DNA from: Flavobacterium subsaxonicum WB 4.1-42 = DSM 21790
GTDB taxonomy: Bacteria; Bacteroidota; Bacteroidia; Flavobacteriales; Flavobacteriaceae
Direction: 5' to 3'
Assembly (NCBI RefSeq): GCF_000422725.1
Contig: NZ_AUGP01000003.1
Location: 32,567 to 96,566, forward strand
DNA length: 64,000 nt
Shown here one piece after another: positions 61,372-64,000 of the stretch (its first letter is position 1; each line of letters opens with the position of its first letter). The translations under genes and the position numbers were made by a program. A model generated the notes under the pieces. It ran no database searches and was not told the DNA's origin. It was given only the letters and a program-made list of their open reading frames with translations.

Positions 61372-63270
61372 ATGAGCGACGCTTTAAAACATGAGTGCGG
61401 TATAGCACTGGTACGATTATTAAAGCCACTGGAGTACTATAAAGAAAAGTATGGCTCTGCCTTTTATGGCATTCAAAAAATGTACTTGTTAATGGAAAAG
61501 CAGCATAACCGTGGCCAGGACGGTGCAGGCTTTGCCAGTATAAAGCTGGATGTTAAACCAGGCCAGCGTTATATTAGCCGTGTTCGCTCTAACCAGCAAC
61601 AGCCAATACAAGATGTGTTTGCCCAGATCAATGGCCGCATTAGCGAAGAAATGGCTGCTCATCCTGAGTATGCTAACGATGTTCAGCTGCAAAAAGACCA
61701 GTTGCCTTATGTAGGCGAATTGTTTTTGGGCCACGTGCGCTACGGTACTTTTGGTAAAAACAGCATAGAAAGTGTTCACCCATTTTTGCGCCAAAATAAC
61801 TGGATGCACCGTAACCTTATTGTTGCCGGTAACTTTAACCTTACTAACGTTAAGCAGCTTTTTGACAGCCTTGTAGAGCTTGGCCAGCATCCTAAAGAAC
61901 TTGCCGATACTGTTACGGTAATGGAAAAAATAGGTCATTTTTTAGATGATGAAGTTAGCGACCTGTACCAGGATTGTAAAAACGAAGGTTACAGCAAGCA
62001 GGAAGCCTCTCCGGTAATATCAGAAAGATTAAATATTGCACGTATACTTAAACGTGCCTCCAAACAATGGGATGGTGGCTATGCAATGGCCGGCCTTATT
62101 GGCCACGGCGATGCATTTGTTTTCCGCGATCCTGCGGGTATCCGCCCTGCATACTATTATCAGGATGACGAGGTTGCTGTTGTAGCATCCGAAAGGCCTG
62201 TTATACAAACCGTGTTTAACGTAGCTTTTGATGATGTTCAGGAGCTTGAACCGGGCCATGCTATCATTATCAAGAAAAGTGGTAAAGTATCGGTAGAAGA
62301 AATTATACCGGCACTGCCTAAAAAAGCATGTTCTTTTGAGAGAATTTACTTCTCTCGCGGTAGCGATGCTGAGATTTATGAAGAGCGCAAGCACCTTGGT
62401 AAATTAGTATTGCCTGATGTGCTTAAAGCCATTGATGATGATACCGATAATACAGTATTCTCGTACATTCCTAACACGGCCGAAACGTCGTTTTACGGTA
62501 TGGTAGAAGCGGCACAGGATTTTCTAAACGATCGTAAAAATACCGATATCCTTAATAACAGGAACACCCTTACCGAGGAAACGCTTAAAGATTTGCTTTC
62601 GGTTAAAATACGTACCGAGAAAATTGCCATTAAAGATGCCAAGCTTCGTACGTTTATTACCGAAGATAGCAGCCGTGATGATCTTGTTGCGCATGTGTAC
62701 GATGTTACCTATGGCGTTATTAAACCTACCGATAACCTTGTTATTATAGACGACTCTATTGTTCGTGGTACTACGTTAAAAATGAGTATCATTAAAATGA
62801 TGGACAGGCTTAACCCTAAGCGTATTGTTGTTGTATCAAGTGCTCCGCAAATCAGGTACCCTGACTGTTATGGTATAGATATGGCAAAGCTGGAAGGGCT
62901 TATTGCTTTCCAGGCGGCTTTAGCCTTGCTTAAAGAGCGCGGCATGGAGCACATTATAGAAGATGTGTACAAAAAATCGAAAGCGCAGGAAAACCTTGCC
63001 GATAAAGATGTGGTAAACTATGTAACCGAGTTTTACGCTCCGTTTACAGATCAGGAAATATCGGATAAAATTGCCCATATGTTAACCACGCCGGAAACTA
63101 AGGCTGAGGTTAAGATTATTTTCCAGACGGTAGATAATTTACACGTTGCCTGCCCTAAAAATTTAGGCGACTGGTACTTTACCGGAGATTACCCTACACC
63201 GGGTGGAAACCGTGTGGTAAACCGTGCCTTTATTAACTTTTACGAAGGTAACGATGCAAGGGCCTATTAA
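61372..63270 (+). CDS. purF: Amidophosphoribosyltransferase, long Bacteroidota form
   Basis: 632 aa against about 505 in E. coli. It starts purine synthesis by making 5-phosphoribosylamine from PRPP and glutamine. The class II glutaminase nucleophile is Cys9 in KHECGIALVRLL, exposed after removal of a short leader. QHNRGQDGAGFAS and the GHVRYGTFG loop complete the glutaminase. The PRPP-binding site is NLVIIDDSIVRGTTLKMSIIKM. The extra length is spread over insertions (for example residues 60-95) and a C-terminal extension. The gene is last before a strong terminator. Annotation as PurF is standard for this type, though a divergent role cannot be excluded. Confidence 0.88.
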   Translation: MSDALKHECGIALVRLLKPLEYYKEKYGSAFYGIQKMYLLMEKQHNRGQDGAGFASIKLDVKPGQRYISRVRSNQQQPIQDVFAQINGRISEEMAAHPEYANDVQLQKDQLPYVGELFLGHVRYGTFGKNSIESVHPFLRQNNWMHRNLIVAGNFNLTNVKQLFDSLVELGQHPKELADTVTVMEKIGHFLDDEVSDLYQDCKNEGYSKQEASPVISERLNIARILKRASKQWDGGYAMAGLIGHGDAFVFRDPAGIRPAYYYQDDEVAVVASERPVIQTVFNVAFDDVQELEPGHAIIIKKSGKVSVEEIIPALPKKACSFERIYFSRGSDAEIYEERKHLGKLVLPDVLKAIDDDTDNTVFSYIPNTAETSFYGMVEAAQDFLNDRKNTDILNNRNTLTEETLKDLLSVKIRTEKIAIKDAKLRTFITEDSSRDDLVAHVYDVTYGVIKPTDNLVIIDDSIVRGTTLKMSIIKMMDRLNPKRIVVVSSAPQIRYPDCYGIDMAKLEGLIAFQAALALLKERGMEHIIEDVYKKSKAQENLADKDVVNYVTEFYAPFTDQEISDKIAHMLTTPETKAEVKIIFQTVDNLHVACPKNLGDWYFTGDYPTPGGNRVVNRAFINFYEGNDARAY

Positions 63271-63474
63271 TAATTAAAGATTAAATAAAAAAAGGCTAAT
63301 ACCATTTCTCAATTGTTTTCGTAAGGCCTATTATTCGAATGATAACTTAAAAAAGACGCATTTCAACGAATTTTTAGGTTTTTTGCCTGAAAAAGTTGCA
63401 GGGTATTATAAAAGCATATATATTTACCCAAAATAGCATTAGTAAAATTAATTTTTACGGTATTTTTGGGGGCA

Positions 63475-63514
63475 AAGAAAGGGAAAACTATACAGTTTTC
63501 CCTTTCTTATTTTT
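63475..63514 (+). terminator. Strong intrinsic terminator downstream of purF
   Basis: AAGAAAGGGAAAAC and GTTTTCCCTTTCTT form a perfect 14-bp stem around TATACA, followed by ATTTTT. It lies about 205 bp after the purF stop, so purF has a long 3' UTR or another terminator ends a separate transcript. Confidence 0.75.
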
Positions 63515-63650
63515 AGGCCATTCCTGTTTTAAACCACTCCCTATTTCACGTAGAGACGCATTGTATGCGTCTCCAATCCAGCTTTGACATTATTGTGTTA
63601 GACGCATTCAATGCGTCTCTACAGAGAATCCTGATATACCCCTAAAACAA

Positions 63651-63682
63651 ACCGCCCCATGCAATCAGCATGGGGCGGTTTT
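63651..63682 (-). terminator. Intrinsic terminator of the right-edge T9SS gene
   Basis: ACCGCCCCATGC and GCATGGGGCGGT form a perfect 12-bp stem around AATCA. On the minus strand the tail is TTGTTTT, 24 bp after the stop codon at 63706. Confidence 0.8.
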
Positions 63683-63705
63683 GGTATTTGTTATTTATAG
63701 GCTGC

Positions 63706-64000
63706 TTATCGTTTTAACGAGAAGTGTGCCTTAAATTCTTTAGTTACATTACCATCAGGGTAGGTAACGGTAAACCAGTAGTCGTCAGCCGGTACAGGCT
63801 GGCCGTTATAAGTACCATCCCATCCTTCGCCATCATTTACATCCGATTCCGGGCTTAGCTGTTTCAGCAGCTTGCCGTAACGGTCGAAGATAAAGATCCT
63901 CGCCTCCGGGTAGTTCTTAAGCCCTACAATGTTCCAGGTGTCGTGGTAGCCATCGCCGTTTGGTGTAAAGAAGTGCGGGTAGTCGATGATGCTTACCGCC
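63706..64000 (-). CDS. C-terminus of a T9SS type B sorting-domain protein (runs off window)
   Basis: About 98 C-terminal residues are visible; the start lies right of base 64000. The sequence includes DYPHFFTPNGDGYHDTWNI, FIFDRYGKLLKQL and WDGTYNGQPVPADDYWFTV, ending KAHFSLKR. This is the gliding-motility/CHU-type C-terminal domain that directs proteins through the type IX secretion system. No upstream domain can be seen. Confidence 0.93.
   Translation of the reverse strand, partial: AVSIIDYPHFFTPNGDGYHDTWNIVGLKNYPEARIFIFDRYGKLLKQLSPESDVNDGEGWDGTYNGQPVPADDYWFTVTYPDGNVTKEFKAHFSLKR

Larger units (their letters stand above)
63271..63705. repeat. Gap with terminators and GAGACGCATT palindromes
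   Basis: After the purF region there are a perfect GAGACGCAT..ATGCGTCTC palindrome at 63553-63573 and an oppositely oriented copy at 63601-63621. They are separated by 27 bp and form an inverted pair. Terminators flank them at 63475 and 63651. Between 63271 and 63470 I see no gene or motif. Confidence 0.65.

Noticed and set aside
61313..61372. Possible purine riboswitch before purF
   Set aside because: The gap is only 58 bp and holds no purine-aptamer-like three-way junction; only a weak terminator is visible.
63396..63587. 63-codon frame after purF
   Set aside because: It crosses a strong terminator and ends inside a dispersed palindrome; no conserved sequence is seen.

Overview
The window is a piece of chromosome from a member of the Bacteroidota, almost certainly a Flavobacteriaceae of the Flavobacterium type. 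Three things point there. At least six secreted proteins have type IX secretion system (T9SS) C-terminal sorting domains or their usual companions. Many genes are preceded by the Bacteroidota -7 promoter element TAnnTTTG and lack strong Shine-Dalgarno sites. The gene neighbourhood acpP-fabF-rnc-(IPExxxVDY)-pyk with divergent purN is typical of the family. I see no rRNA, tRNA, CRISPR array, transposase, integrase or prophage.

Layout. 1-880: 5' part of ileS (minus strand, runs off the left edge). 1022-11420: a run of secreted and lipid-anchored proteins, mostly of unknown function (a delta-60 repeat T9SS protein, two paralogous leucine-rich-type lipoproteins, an esterase, a lipoprotein and several orphans). 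It contains three copies of a TATACC-N4-GGTATA operator-like site and a decayed gene fragment. 11494-15196: DsbA-like oxidoreductase, amino-acid permease and 5-formyl-THF cyclo-ligase, separated by repeat-rich DNA. 15645-23596: aromatic amino-acid catabolism (homogentisate dioxygenase, 4-hydroxyphenylpyruvate dioxygenase, tryptophan 2,3-dioxygenase family), then an M23-family lipoprotein and pgi. A candidate small RNA or leader lies at 18793-18907. 23902-25116: a secreted orphan convergent with lspA. 25414-32940: GbsR/MarR-type repressor with an operator-like palindrome, a complete RND efflux operon (MFP, RND pump, outer-membrane factor) and an AraC regulator.

33013-42681: T9SS type B and type A proteins, a degenerate receiver domain, a PA0069-type radical SAM protein, two more secreted proteins on the minus strand, and a tandem pair of TPR membrane proteins, only one of which carries an AraC-type DNA-binding domain. 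42910-52461: superoxide dismutase, then an AddA-like helicase-nuclease and an AddB-like nuclease separated by kbl and an abundant-type OmpA/TSP3 porin. 52637-57875: pyk, IPExxxVDY protein, rnc, fabF and acpP on the minus strand with purN divergent. 57903-63270: lipoprotein, rnhA, an isolated RhuM-family gene, a PfkB kinase and a long-form purF. 63706-64000: C-terminus of another T9SS type B protein.

The most distinctive features are non-coding. Gaps at 12.1-13.0, 15.2-15.6, 16.8-17.5, 23.6-23.9 and 63.5 kb hold at least four families of short palindromic repeats. One 596-bp island is bounded by perfect 24-bp inverted copies of a self-palindromic sequence. Other points worth attention are a perfect 13-bp stem plus U-tract hairpin inside the start of rnc, an 11-bp-arm palindrome before the TPR/AraC regulator, and the GbsR operator, whose core resembles one of the dispersed repeat families. 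I did not find a clear new multi-gene defence or mobile system. RhuM is the only gene with an accessory character.
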